This document shows positions 38,444-47,699 of a DNA stretch of 64,000 nucleotides, one piece after another. Below the pieces are notes generated by a model, which ran no database searches, was not told the DNA's origin, and saw only the letters and a list, made by a program, of their open reading frames with translations. Each line of letters opens with the position of its first letter. Position 1 is the stretch's first letter. The position numbers and the translations under genes are program-made. Source of the stretch: Desulfuromonadales bacterium (GTDB taxonomy: Bacteria; Desulfobacterota; Desulfuromonadia; Geobacterales; Pseudopelobacteraceae); contig DUZX01000001.1 in the NCBI GenBank assembly GCA_013349325.1, positions 163,027-227,026 of the forward strand, written 5' to 3'.

Positions 38444-39778
38444 TTAGACTTTCTGCAGTAGCCCATCCACCGGCAATCGGACGGTAAACGTCGTGCCGAC
38501 GCCGGGCGTGCTTTCCACCGCTATTTCGCCGCCATGCTTGCGGATGATATCTGACGAAATCGATAACCCCAGACCGGTACCCTTACCGGCCTCCTTGGTG
38601 GTAAAAAACGGATCAAACACCTTCTGCGCAACTTCAGGCGTCATCCCCTTGCCGGTGTCGGCAACCGAGACGAAGACGTTGTCACTATCACCCCAGGTAC
38701 GAACCGTTATAGTTCCCGGCTTTTCAAGGGCCTGGGCCGCGTTGACCAGCAGATTCAGAAAGACCTGGTTCAACTGCTGCGGAAAGCAGACCAGATCCGG
38801 AATCTGCCCGAAGTCACGCTCCAGTGTGGCAATGTATTTGAGCTCGTTCCAGGCGATGTTGATGGTTGTGCCCAGCGCTTCGTTCACGTTTGTCCGACAG
38901 CTTTCCAGCTGATCCACGCGTGAAAAACTCTTCAGATCCTGTACAATGCGGCTGACCCGGTTGGCGCCGTCAAGGCTCTCGTTAATCAGTTCGCACATAT
39001 CACTGATAACGTAATCCACTTTCAGTTTCTGACGCAGCAGATCGATTTCAGCAGTATCAGGATGATTCGGGCAGGAGAAGAGCGACTGCTGTAATACAGC
39101 GATATATTCATCCAAACGGGATGCGTACTTAGCCAGCGAGGTCAGGTTACTGGTGATAAAACCCATCGGGTTGTTGATCTCGTGAGCCACGCCGGCCGCC
39201 AACTGGCCGATGGAAGCCATTTTCTCCTGCTGCACGATCTGCCCCTGCATCAACTTCAGGGCCTCTTCAGCTTTTGTATGCTCGTCGATGGTTTGCTGCA
39301 GCTGTTTCATTTTATTTTCGAGTTTGACGAACAGGATCTCGTTATAACTCCGCAGCTGCTGCATCTCTTGGGCAAGATTCAGGTCGGCATCAGTCAAGAA
39401 AGAGCGCTTACTCACGCTGAGCGCCTGATTGACAGCCGTGACGATCTCGGCAGGTGGCGACGGTTTCAGCAGATAGCGAAAAGCCCCCAGACTGAGGCCG
39501 AATTCCTGGTCCTCTTCGCGCTCATAATCACCGGAATAGATAATGATCGGTACATGCTTGAGATCTGCATCCCGCTTGCACTGGCGGCAGAGTTCAAAGC
39601 CGTCGATGACCGGCATCATCGCATCAGTGATAATCACATCGGGTTTTTCCGAGAGCGCCGCCTGCATCGCTTCGGCACCGTCAGCCGCGCATTGCACGGC
39701 AAAACCTGCTTTCTGGAGTATTAAATTCAGCAGACTGCGGCTTAACTCATCATCATCTACCACCAGAATTTTAGCCAT
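38444..39778 (-). CDS. REC-histidine kinase (REC at the N-terminus)
   Basis: A 444-residue protein. The REC domain (1-120) has 'ILVVDDDELSRSLLNL', 'DVIITDAMMPVIDGFEL' and 'RYLLKPSPPAE'. A coiled coil (about 140-195) leads to the H-box '[19 protein letters not shown]' and an HATPase domain with 'VADTGKGMTPEVAQKVFDPF' and '[11 protein letters not shown]'. I start at 39778 because GGAGAGG lies upstream of 'MAKILVVDD'; the track start is 19 codons further. With the receiver first and the kinase second, phosphorylation of the REC may control the kinase. The catalytic half is nearly the same as in the kinases at 44651 and 48355. Confidence 0.9.
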   Translation of the reverse strand: MAKILVVDDDELSRSLLNLILQKAGFAVQCAADGAEAMQAALSEKPDVIITDAMMPVIDGFELCRQCKRDADLKHVPIIIYSGDYEREEDQEFGLSLGAFRYLLKPSPPAEIVTAVNQALSVSKRSFLTDADLNLAQEMQQLRSYNEILFVKLENKMKQLQQTIDEHTKAEEALKLMQGQIVQQEKMASIGQLAAGVAHEINNPMGFITSNLTSLAKYASRLDEYIAVLQQSLFSCPNHPDTAEIDLLRQKLKVDYVISDMCELINESLDGANRVSRIVQDLKSFSRVDQLESCRTNVNEALGTTINIAWNELKYIATLERDFGQIPDLVCFPQQLNQVFLNLLVNAAQALEKPGTITVRTWGDSDNVFVSVADTGKGMTPEVAQKVFDPFFTTKEAGKGTGLGLSISSDIIRKHGGEIAVESTPGVGTTFTVRLPVDGLLQKV

Positions 39779-39795
39779 GATCGCCTCTCCATAAA

Positions 39796-41817
39796 TCAAG
39801 ATCCAGCATCCGTTTCCGGTTGCAGCGGCAGGCACACGGTGAACGTCGAGCCTGTACCGACTTCGCTTGCCACCCGGATCTCACCGCCATGTTTTCGAAT
39901 TATTTCCGCTGAAATCGAGAGTCCCAAGCCGGTACCTTTTCCGATTTCCTTGGTGGTGTAAAAGGCGTCAAAGATCTTGACCAAATTTTCGTTGGGAATG
40001 CCACAGCCGCTATCCGTAACAGCTATAAAGGCATAATGCTCGTCACACCAGCTGCTGACTGCAATTTTGCCAATCTCGCTCCCCTTGGCCTTAATAGCAT
40101 GAACCGAATTGATGAGCAGATTCAGGAATACCTGGTTGATCTGCTGGATATTACATTTAATTGAGGGGAGTTCTCCGTAGTCACGTTTCAGCTCTGCGAT
40201 GTATTTTATCTCGTTAAATGCAATCGTGATGGCGCTCTCGAAACAGCTGTTCAAATCGGCCTTGCCACGCGCCGAGGAATCAGCCCGAGAAAAGGTTTTC
40301 AGGTCATTGACGATACGCTTGACGCGCTCGATGCCTTCATTGCTCTCATCAATCAGCACGCTGATGTCGCGCATGACATAATCAAGCTTCATTGAACGGC
40401 GCATGTCCCGGACCGCTTCGGGCAGCGTCCCGCCCGTAGTGCCGGATAATTCCTGCTCCAGCTTCTCGATATAGCCGTTATATTTCTCAACATATTTTCC
40501 CAGCGTCAGCAGATTGCTGCCTACAAAACCGATCGGATTATTGATTTCATGAGCCATTCCGGCTGCCAGCTGACCGATAGAGGCCAGCTTGTCGTTATGC
40601 ATCAGCTGCTGCTGCATCTTGCGCACGGTTTCTTCCGACTGTTTCAAATCGGTTATATCAATGGTATAGCCAGCAAGAATATTCTGATCACCCGACGTGC
40701 GAATCGGGAATTTATAGGTAATAAAATATTTATCTTTCAGCAGTTCCTCCAATCGCAGGACTTTCTGGTCGCTTACAACCTGTATATCGTCAGTTGTCAT
40801 ACTGTCGGCGAACTCTTGGGGAAAGAGCTGACGCATGTTCTTGCCGATCATATCCGCTGCCGGAATGCCGACCATGTCGATAAAATTGTCACTGGCCTGC
40901 ACCACGGTACTTTCCTGGCCAGAGACCTCTTTGATGTAGCAGTAGATCGGAGAAAATTTCATGAAGAGGGCGAACCTCTCATTTATACGAATAATTTCTT
41001 CCTGCAGCTTGAATCGCTCAGTAATTTTCCATACCGCTTCCATCATCAGCATCAGATTCTGAATATCTACCTGATCGTATGGCAACCGCTTGTTGGCGAC
41101 ACCGACAACCGCCACAATCCTGTCGTTTTCAAAAACGGGGATACTTAGAAAGCGGGATAATTGAACATGACCCTCGGGATACCCTTTTTTAAGGTCGCTG
41201 GGGGCGGTATAGTCATTGACCATGATCGGGGCACGCTGCCGCACGACTTCACCCCAGATGCCGGTTTTGTCAAGATGGTAGATTGTTTGCGGTTCGGCTA
41301 CACGGCACGAATCCATGACATCCTTTGACCAGGTATTCAGAATGAACCGCCGCTCATCCTCGTTGTAATTATAGATATAACCGATACGGCTTTCGGTCAG
41401 CGCTATGACTCTGTCCAGTGCGAAATCGAGCAGATCCTGTACCGACGTGGCATTATGATGAGTGACCTCCTGTATCAGCGTCAACCTCTCCACATTGTGT
41501 CGCAACTCCTTTTCAACCATCTCCATTTTCAGCCATTTACGATACACCAGCCAGACCAGCAGACCCGACATCAACATCACGAAACCGGCCATTCCGACAA
41601 CCCGATACATCTCTTCGCGAGATTCATAGGCCGTTTCCGTCTGCCTGACAAGCTCAGTGCTTGTATGCAGCAGCTGTAAAATAGCGAGTGTGCCGACAAC
41701 AACCGACACTAAGGCCAGACCTACAATCAGACGCTTCAGGGGCGACTTCGGCATTGCACTCAACTGATTCTGCCCCGCAGAATCTCTGTCATTCTTCAGA
41801 TCACCCATCGCTCTCAT
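39796..41817 (-). CDS. Membrane histidine kinase with GAF and PAS domains
   Basis: A 673-residue kinase. Two membrane segments (about 28-50 and 73-93) enclose a very short periplasmic loop of some 20 residues. A GAF domain (about 110-270; 'ESRIGYIYNYNEDERRF', 'RFLSIPVFENDRIVAVVGV'), a PAS domain (about 285-395), the H-box '[19 protein letters not shown]' and an HATPase domain ('VTDSGCGIPNENLVKIFDAF', '[11 protein letters not shown]') follow. The short loop suggests sensing by the cytoplasmic domains. Two ATG codons are possible (41817 and 41808); the second lies in the stop region of the upstream GGDEF gene. Confidence 0.9.
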   Translation of the reverse strand: MRAMGDLKNDRDSAGQNQLSAMPKSPLKRLIVGLALVSVVVGTLAILQLLHTSTELVRQTETAYESREEMYRVVGMAGFVMLMSGLLVWLVYRKWLKMEMVEKELRHNVERLTLIQEVTHHNATSVQDLLDFALDRVIALTESRIGYIYNYNEDERRFILNTWSKDVMDSCRVAEPQTIYHLDKTGIWGEVVRQRAPIMVNDYTAPSDLKKGYPEGHVQLSRFLSIPVFENDRIVAVVGVANKRLPYDQVDIQNLMLMMEAVWKITERFKLQEEIIRINERFALFMKFSPIYCYIKEVSGQESTVVQASDNFIDMVGIPAADMIGKNMRQLFPQEFADSMTTDDIQVVSDQKVLRLEELLKDKYFITYKFPIRTSGDQNILAGYTIDITDLKQSEETVRKMQQQLMHNDKLASIGQLAAGMAHEINNPIGFVGSNLLTLGKYVEKYNGYIEKLEQELSGTTGGTLPEAVRDMRRSMKLDYVMRDISVLIDESNEGIERVKRIVNDLKTFSRADSSARGKADLNSCFESAITIAFNEIKYIAELKRDYGELPSIKCNIQQINQVFLNLLINSVHAIKAKGSEIGKIAVSSWCDEHYAFIAVTDSGCGIPNENLVKIFDAFYTTKEIGKGTGLGLSISAEIIRKHGGEIRVASEVGTGSTFTVCLPLQPETDAGS

Positions 41818-42707
41818 CCGTCACCCGATTGCGACCTCTGCTTTTGCTGAGATACATACGTGTATCAGCACGACTGACAATACTGGCACCGGTATCATCC
41901 GAGCGGGACATGGTTGCCCCGATAGAAACCGTGACACTCAATTTATCGTCCCCGACCATAATAAAGCTGTGCTCAATTAACACACGAATGCGCTCTGCCA
42001 CCGATTTGACAACAACAGTGCTGGCGCCGGGCAGAATGACGATAAACTCCTCACCTCCCCAGCGTGCAACAACGTCCATTTTCCGCAACGAATAGGAAAT
42101 TGATTTGGCCACCATGACCAGCACATCGTCGCCAGTTTTATGACCGTACTGATCGTTGAAATGTTTAAAATGATCAATATCGATGAAGAGGACACCAACC
42201 GGAATGTCGTGCGTCTTCAGCTCGAAAATGCGGCTCTCCAGCGTCATTTCTCCGTAGCGCCGGTTACCGACAGTCGTGAGCGGGTCCAGATACGCGTCCC
42301 GTTTCAACTGTTCAAATTCGTGCAGAATCTGTAATGAATTCGAATTATCACAAAAAATTTCGACCGCGCCGATTATCGCACCGGCATCATCACGCACCGG
42401 AGAAGTTCTGACAGAAACCGGAACGCGATGACCCAGGGCATGATGCAGGAACACACTCGACTCACGTGCCTTGCCGTCCATGATGGTGGCTGCCAGTGGG
42501 CAGCCGTCCCGGCACAGTTCGCGCCCGTTACTGTCAATATGCCTAAGCAGATTGTCTGCACAACAGCTGCCGGTCACACGTTCCGAGGAATAACCTTGAA
42601 ATGCGCTCGGCAGCGGCGTTCCAGTAGGTAATGCGCCGGTTGACATCAACAACGTAGACGCCGTCAAACAGACTGTCCAATATTTTTTCTCCGGATATTT
42701 GAGGCAT
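41801..42707 (-). pseudogene. PAS-GGDEF diguanylate cyclase, frameshifted inside the PAS domain
   Basis: The N-terminal PAS start ('ILDSLFDGVYVVDVNRRITY', 'WNAAAERIS') lies in the frame of the small ORF 42543-42725. The continuation ('GYSSERVTGSCCADN', 'ELCRDGCPLAATI') lies in the frame of ORF 41801-42667. The junction, around 42594-42599 (minus-strand TTTCAAGGTTAT), is restored by removing one A. The rest is intact: a GGDEF domain with 'RWGGEEFIVILPG' and an RxxD inhibitory site (RKMD) five residues before it. I take ATG 42707 as the original start, with AGG 8 bases upstream. As sequenced, the cyclase could be made only from an internal start. A real mutation, a programmed slip or a base-call error are all possible. 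Confidence 0.8.
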
Positions 42708-42731
42708 TGATGTCACCTGTGGCAATTATTT

Positions 42732-43403
42732 TTACTTCTTCTTTTTTTGACTGTTTTCCATCCCGTCCGGCTCACCATATTTAATTGACATGCATTCGGG
42801 ACAGATGCCGTGGCTGAATTCGGCGTCGGAGTGTTCCATGATGTATTTTTCCAGCTTATGCCACGACTCCTCTTCATCACGAATCTTTTTGCAGTACATG
42901 CAGATCGGAATAATCCCTTCCAGCTTTTTGATTGCAGCCAGAGCTGCCTCCAGCTGCACGACTTTTTCCGCCAGCTCATGCTGTACCCGCTTCAGGTGAA
43001 AATTTTTCTTGTCGAGTTCCCGCTGCATGGCGATCAGGTCATTGTTCAACACACCCATTCGTTCGATGACATCATTATTGGTATGCAGCGGACGCTCGCA
43101 CCACAGCAGCAGACCGTTCTCTATCTGTAATCGATGGGCTACCAGCACACCATGCACTCCGGTTTTAGGGTTGCATACGTATTGCTGGGTACCCGCAACC
43201 AACAGTCCACCTTTGACTATTGCCGTCAGATAATCGCCCAAAACGGCTCCAACCGGTTTTTCGGCCAGAGAAAACAGCTTCAAAAAACCGTGATTACAAT
43301 CACGGATCAGGTGGTGCTCGTCTATCAACACTATCGGCACACTGCTGCTGATCGCTATAAAATCTCCCAGTTCCTGGCAGTTTTTCGTAAGCTCCCTGAT
43401 CAT
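42732..43403 (-). CDS. PAS protein with C-terminal 'CMYCKKIR...HGICPEC' domain
   Basis: A 223-residue soluble protein. A PAS-like domain (about 15-115; 'SSVPIVLIDEHHLIRDCNHG') is followed by a coiled coil (about 118-160). A small Cys-rich domain comes next: 'IPICMYCKKIRDEEESWHKL', then 'EHSDAEFSHGICPEC'. The two CxxC pairs suggest a metal or redox site. The same C-terminal domain occurs at the end of the REC gene at 51608. The tail is a Lys-rich stretch. The gene overlaps the upstream B12-binding gene by four bases, so it is coupled to it. The output activity is unknown; I saw no enzyme domain. Confidence 0.8.
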   Translation of the reverse strand: MIRELTKNCQELGDFIAISSSVPIVLIDEHHLIRDCNHGFLKLFSLAEKPVGAVLGDYLTAIVKGGLLVAGTQQYVCNPKTGVHGVLVAHRLQIENGLLLWCERPLHTNNDVIERMGVLNNDLIAMQRELDKKNFHLKRVQHELAEKVVQLEAALAAIKKLEGIIPICMYCKKIRDEEESWHKLEKYIMEHSDAEFSHGICPECMSIKYGEPDGMENSQKKKK

Positions 43404-44566
43404 TTTTTCACCTCACTGTCCTGCCACCATGCTGTACAAAGCGCAGCAAGTTCGTCCAGACCGGCGCCATAGCCATCCGCACCAAACTCATACCATAAAT
43501 GCGGGACAATGCTGAACGCTAATCCCCCCACCACTATTTTCAGTGAAGAAAACTCCGGCTTGCTCCTGATGGTCGCAATCAGTTCTTTGGCCCTGGCAAG
43601 ATTGAACGGTGTCGCAACCGACAGCGCCAACAGGAACGGCTGATGCCGCCGGAGCAGTTCCAACAACCCTTCTACCGGGAAGTTAGCCCCCAGATAGGTT
43701 ACGTTCCAACCATCAAATTCCAGCACATCGGCCACCATACGGGCGCCCACTTCATGAAATTCGTTGGGTGCGGCTGTGACGATCGCCGTTCCCTTCGACT
43801 GCGGTACACCCACAAAACGGGCATAGAGATGCGACGTAATCCGACCGGCAATGGCGGTGGCCTGATGCTCCTCGGCGACCGTCAGTTCGTTGCGTTCCCA
43901 GAGTGTTCCGACAGTGTAGAGGGCGTGCCTGAGGACATGCTCGTAAAAACAACGTAGTTCTTCCGTCGTCGATATCGCCTGCTCTGCCAGCCGGAAACAG
44001 CCGATATAATCGCCGTTCAGCAGCAGCGTCGTAAAAATCTGCTGCATGCCGTCGCTTTCTGGCGGCAGGGAAATGTCAATCAGCTCCTTGCTGCGCGAAC
44101 GCTGAATCAACATTTCGTGCTGTTCACTCAAAAAGTCATACAGAGCCAGAACTGGCTGAATATCGCTGGCTTCAGCCTTGTCCCGCACGGCTTTTTTCCA
44201 GCTCTGTAGCGCCAGTGGGAAAATACCGTGGGAAAAGCCGCGCGAATGATAGGTTCGATAGAGCCACGGCACCGTTCGGATCAACAGATCTACTGAGCTT
44301 AGCTGTAGTGCTGCCAGTACGAGCTGTGCGTGATGCTGATTAAACAGATGCATCATATGCAGCGTATTCTGTCCGATCAGAAGGGACAGGTCAGGACGGT
44401 CGCTCAGTTCATGCTCTACCTGAGCAATCATTCGCTCCATGTCAGCGGCAAACCACCCGGCACACTCTGGCGGTATGGCCTGTAACCCGGCAGTATCGAT
44501 GTGCGGTGTCTCGGTCACAACAAACTCCCCTTTGGAATATGCGGTAATGCCACCTGAAAAGGCCAT
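43400..44566 (-). CDS. Free-standing B12-binding sensory protein (CarH-like light/cobalamin module)
   Basis: A 388-residue protein. Residues 1-160 are helical and unassigned. A four-helix B12-binding-2 domain (about 170-250) contains 'LWERNELTVAEEH', a W-x9-EH motif as found in the adenosylcobalamin photoreceptor CarH. A Rossmann-type B12 domain follows with 'NEFHEVGARMVADVLEFDGW' (E-x-H-x-x-G instead of the enzyme D-x-H-x-x-G), then 'VTYLGANFPVEGL' and 'IVVGGLAFS'. There is no MerR DNA-binding domain, so the output must be protein-protein. A GTG start at 44518 (GGGGAG upstream) is an alternative to ATG 44566. It is coupled to the PAS-Cys gene downstream. Confidence 0.85.
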   Translation of the reverse strand: MAFSGGITAYSKGEFVVTETPHIDTAGLQAIPPECAGWFAADMERMIAQVEHELSDRPDLSLLIGQNTLHMMHLFNQHHAQLVLAALQLSSVDLLIRTVPWLYRTYHSRGFSHGIFPLALQSWKKAVRDKAEASDIQPVLALYDFLSEQHEMLIQRSRSKELIDISLPPESDGMQQIFTTLLLNGDYIGCFRLAEQAISTTEELRCFYEHVLRHALYTVGTLWERNELTVAEEHQATAIAGRITSHLYARFVGVPQSKGTAIVTAAPNEFHEVGARMVADVLEFDGWNVTYLGANFPVEGLLELLRRHQPFLLALSVATPFNLARAKELIATIRSKPEFSSLKIVVGGLAFSIVPHLWYEFGADGYGAGLDELAALCTAWWQDSEVKK

Positions 44567-44572
44567 TCATCC

Positions 44573-44596
44573 CCTTGAAAAGGTACTCTTTTCAGG
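44573..44596 (-). promoter_or_regulatory. Hairpin overlapping the ribosome-binding region of the B12-binding gene
   Basis: On the minus strand CCTGAAAAG and CTTTTCAAGG pair with one bulged base around the loop AGTAC. The 3' arm runs into AAGGGG, the probable ribosome-binding site of the gene starting at 44566. The fold could limit translation. No T-run follows, so it is not a terminator. Confidence 0.3.
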
Positions 44597-44621
44597 ACTA
44601 AATTCAATTAAAAGCTGATCT

Positions 44622-44649
44622 GCTATAATTTCATCCATGCGAAATACAA
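44622..44649 (-). promoter_or_regulatory. Weak candidate promoter for the B12-binding / PAS / GGDEF genes
   Basis: On the minus strand TTGTAT (44644-44649) and TATAGC (44622-44627) are 16 bases apart, in an AT-rich gap directly after the DUF1638-kinase stop codon. Each box has four of six consensus matches. An internal promoter here would let the B12-binding gene be expressed apart from the methyltransferase-like genes. Confidence 0.3.
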
Positions 44650-44650
44650 T

Positions 44651-46675
44651 TTAAGTATGATTTTCAGCTTCTGTGACACTCAATTCCAGAGGCGCTCCGG
44701 CTACCGGCAGGCTGACGGTAAAGGTGGAACCCTCTCCGATAATGCTGTCCACATTAATTTCGCCACCATGTTTTCGGATGATCCCGTAACTGATCGAAAG
44801 CCCCAGTCCGGTTCCTTTGCCAACCTCTTTGGTGGTAAAAAACGGCTCAAAGATCCGCTTTTTATTTTCATCAGAAATGCCGCAGCCACTGTCGGCAACG
44901 GATATATAGACCGTGGCATCGTCACACCAGGTACGAATGGTGATGGAACCATGCCCGGCAATCGCCTGACCTGCGTTGGTCAACAGGTTTATGAACACCT
45001 GGCTGATCTGCTGAGGGTGGCAGAGTATGTGTGGCAAAGAGCCATAGTCGGTGCGCACCTCGGCCACGTATTTGATCTCGTTGCAGGCTATGTTCAGTGC
45101 GCTCTGCAGACAGGCGTTCAGATCGGTGGCCACCGGCCTGACCTGATCGGTACGCGCCAGATTTTTCAAGTCGTTGACAATCGCCTTGACCCTGGTGGCA
45201 CCGTCAAGACTTTCGGCGATCAATTCGCAGGTGTCCGAAATGACATAATCAATCTTTAAACGTCTGCGGGCTTCTGCAGTCTCTCGTTTTCCGGCGCACT
45301 CCGATTCGGCCAGGGCATGATCGGAAAAAGTCAGGTACTCGACGACTTTTTGCATATATTTATGCAATGTCGCCAGGTTGCTGCTGATAAACCCCATCGG
45401 ATTGTTGATCTCGTGGGCCACACCAGCCGCCAGTTGACCGATAGAAGCCATTTTTTCCTGCTGAAGCAGCTGTTGATTGCTTATTTTTAGTTCTCTGAGC
45501 GCCTGCTCCAACACCATCCTGCTGGCCTGATGTTCATCTTTTTCCTCTTTTAATGTTTCAAAAGCGCGCTGAAGCTGGACATAATTCTGAATTTCGTTGG
45601 TCAGAATCAAAGCGGCGTAGCTGAAAAACGCACCCAGATTGGGGAGAAACTGTTCTGAATCCAGATGCATGTTTTCAATTTTAAAGAGTCCGATGGTTGA
45701 GTTCCCGGCGATCAGCGGCACAAGCCAGGTACTTGCAGAGCTGAAGATCCTTGTGTGCATCATGGTATCGCTGAATTTACAGTCCTGTTGCGTCAACTGC
45801 CCGGATTGCAGAGCCTCACATACCAGTGGATCAGCGATGTTTTCAGCGACCCCGTGGCCCCCCTTCAGATCGGCATAGTGTATTGATCCATCAACATAGT
45901 AGTAAATAACCGCATCCGTGCCCCCCAGAGAATCAACCACCAATTCAAGCAGATTGTTCAGTGTGTTTTCCAGACCGGGCAGCGCGCTCAAACGGTTCAT
46001 CATGCTGTTAACCAGCTGCAGATAGGATTTCTCACCGGCCAGCCGGTTGGCCCGTTGTTCCTGATACGCAAGCTTTTTCTTCAGCGCTTCGATCTCGGCT
46101 GCCTCGGGATTTTCCTGCTCCTGCAGCAACTGTTCTTTCAGCACATGGGCCAGATGATCCAGCGAAACATCCAGCCAGCGCAACGGCAGTCCGACTGAGG
46201 CGGCGGCCGCCTCGGCCTGTGCAGAAAAATCGCCCGAACAGGGGGTGCGCAGTGCCAGAAGACAGCTGCGGTCACCCTGAAATATTTCCCGCGCCACCTG
46301 GCGGTTGCCGAACGTTTTTTCGAGAATATCGTCCCAGGCAACGGCCCACTCCTCAAGCAGAAAATATGCGCCGCGAGACAGCTCATCGTTAAAAAGCTGC
46401 TTACCGAGCAGCATTTCTACACAGTTCTGACAGGGCACCCTGCGCACGTCCGGCATGGAATCGATGGCCGGGTGACAGGAGCCGTAGAGCAATACGACAT
46501 TTTTATCCGGGTTACCGGCAATGATCTTGTTCAGACTATGCTGCAGCTTTTCAGAATCAAAGTGATATGAGGATGTCAGAAAATGGCGGTCACAGCTCCA
46601 GTGCTGATCCTTAAAAACGCGCTCGACCTCCTTTTTCAGGATGCCGCACGCTATCAGCAGAGGCTGCTTATCCAT
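44651..46675 (-). CDS. Histidine kinase with N-terminal DUF1638 and GAF domains
   Basis: About 674 residues. The N-terminal 190 residues resemble DUF1638, a family normally found as single proteins beside corrinoid methyltransferases: '[15 protein letters not shown]', '[13 protein letters not shown]', '[15 protein letters not shown]' and 'GAYFLLEEW'. A coiled coil, a GAF domain (about 230-370; '[20 protein letters not shown]'), another coiled coil, the H-box '[19 protein letters not shown]' and an HATPase domain ('[20 protein letters not shown]') follow. The DUF1638 Cys residues could bind a metal or cofactor. I use ATG 46675, which overlaps the upstream UroD-like gene by 8 bases; the track starts at a TTG four codons earlier. 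The overlap makes a functional link with the corrinoid genes likely. Confidence 0.82.
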   Translation of the reverse strand: MDKQPLLIACGILKKEVERVFKDQHWSCDRHFLTSSYHFDSEKLQHSLNKIIAGNPDKNVVLLYGSCHPAIDSMPDVRRVPCQNCVEMLLGKQLFNDELSRGAYFLLEEWAVAWDDILEKTFGNRQVAREIFQGDRSCLLALRTPCSGDFSAQAEAAAASVGLPLRWLDVSLDHLAHVLKEQLLQEQENPEAAEIEALKKKLAYQEQRANRLAGEKSYLQLVNSMMNRLSALPGLENTLNNLLELVVDSLGGTDAVIYYYVDGSIHYADLKGGHGVAENIADPLVCEALQSGQLTQQDCKFSDTMMHTRIFSSASTWLVPLIAGNSTIGLFKIENMHLDSEQFLPNLGAFFSYAALILTNEIQNYVQLQRAFETLKEEKDEHQASRMVLEQALRELKISNQQLLQQEKMASIGQLAAGVAHEINNPMGFISSNLATLHKYMQKVVEYLTFSDHALAESECAGKRETAEARRRLKIDYVISDTCELIAESLDGATRVKAIVNDLKNLARTDQVRPVATDLNACLQSALNIACNEIKYVAEVRTDYGSLPHILCHPQQISQVFINLLTNAGQAIAGHGSITIRTWCDDATVYISVADSGCGISDENKKRIFEPFFTTKEVGKGTGLGLSISYGIIRKHGGEINVDSIIGEGSTFTVSLPVAGAPLELSVTEAENHT

Positions 46676-47699
46676 TACCTGCACCAAACTCTTTCACGGC
46701 ATCGATCATGGCGCGGATGTTGTCCGGCGGTACCGCCAGCGGCATAACAATCGTACCAAAGAAGAATCTGCCTCCCGGCATACCGTCGGCAAGCATCTGG
46801 CGCACCTCGGCACGCACACGCGCAGGAGTCCAGTCGATCAGCTGAATATCATTGATCACACCACCGCACAGCGCTCGACCATTGACAATCCGTTTACCCT
46901 CGGCCACGCTATCCAGCGGACTCAGGTAAAAGGTCCCGATACCCGTTTCATTGATAACCTGATCAATGACCGGATTCATTCGCGCCCCGCCGCAGTAGTA
47001 GACGATACCGTCCGTGCCCCCCTCAAGATCCCGCTTCATCCAGGGGATCGTTACGTCGTCAAAAAACTTTTGAGAGATAAAATCCAGAGAGCCAAACGGA
47101 TTTGCATAGATCAGAACAGTGGCACCCGCCCGACGGTAGGCTGCCACCTCCTTCCTGAAAAAATCGCTGCACTTCTCCAGCCAGGCATCACGCAGCTCGA
47201 CCGGGCCGTTCATCAGCAGATCAAACCATTTTTCCATCCCCATCAAGACTGCCGGAAGCGTTACCGAGGAGGTGATATAGGCGCAGATCGGAAAGCGTCC
47301 GGCGCTCTCCCGTCCCAAAATATCGAGACAACTGCGAATTTCGGCAAAACCGGCGTGCGTGAGTATGTCGTCCGGTATCTGTAGCCTGTCGATATCGGCA
47401 GGATTTTTAACGATCATTTCACCGACGTTGGGGGGGCCGTTATCGGCGTAGATGATATGTCTGCATCCCAGCAGTTCGGCCTCCTTGCCGACATAGAACA
47501 GACTCCAGAGATTATCATGACCGTATTTTTTCTGAAGGCGCAGCTGACCTTCGGCAACATACTCGCCCCGCGAGTAATACTCCCGCAACGACAGGCCTAA
47601 CTCCGCAGCCCCCTGATCAATCACATTACAAAAAGCAGGAATCCGGTCTGTCGGAAGCCCTTGGGCGGTTGACACCAGACGCTGCAGCGGAGTCATCAT
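46668..47699 (-). CDS. UroD/MtaA-like corrinoid methyltransferase-family protein
   Basis: A 343-residue protein of the uroporphyrinogen decarboxylase superfamily, in the branch of MtaA/CmuA methyl-corrinoid:thiol methyltransferases ('PAFCNVIDQGAAELGLSL', 'GCRHIIYADNGPPNVGEMI', 'LPAVLMGMEKWFDLLMN'). The usual zinc site is H-x-C followed by a distant Cys. Here the first part reads 'IVYYCGGARMNP' (His replaced by Tyr), and the C-terminal 'GGRFFFGTIVMPLAVPPDNI' lacks the second Cys. It may therefore bind a corrinoid partner without normal zinc-dependent transfer. The start is ATG 47699, which overlaps the stop of the corrinoid protein gene and has GGAGG 7 bases upstream. The track start at 47762 lies inside that gene. 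Confidence 0.83.
   Translation of the reverse strand: MMTPLQRLVSTAQGLPTDRIPAFCNVIDQGAAELGLSLREYYSRGEYVAEGQLRLQKKYGHDNLWSLFYVGKEAELLGCRHIIYADNGPPNVGEMIVKNPADIDRLQIPDDILTHAGFAEIRSCLDILGRESAGRFPICAYITSSVTLPAVLMGMEKWFDLLMNGPVELRDAWLEKCSDFFRKEVAAYRRAGATVLIYANPFGSLDFISQKFFDDVTIPWMKRDLEGGTDGIVYYCGGARMNPVIDQVINETGIGTFYLSPLDSVAEGKRIVNGRALCGGVINDIQLIDWTPARVRAEVRQMLADGMPGGRFFFGTIVMPLAVPPDNIRAMIDAVKEFGAGNG

Noticed and set aside
44566-44650. Cobalamin riboswitch upstream of the B12-binding gene
   Set aside because: The gap is only about 80 bases and lacks a B12-box; only a small hairpin is present.
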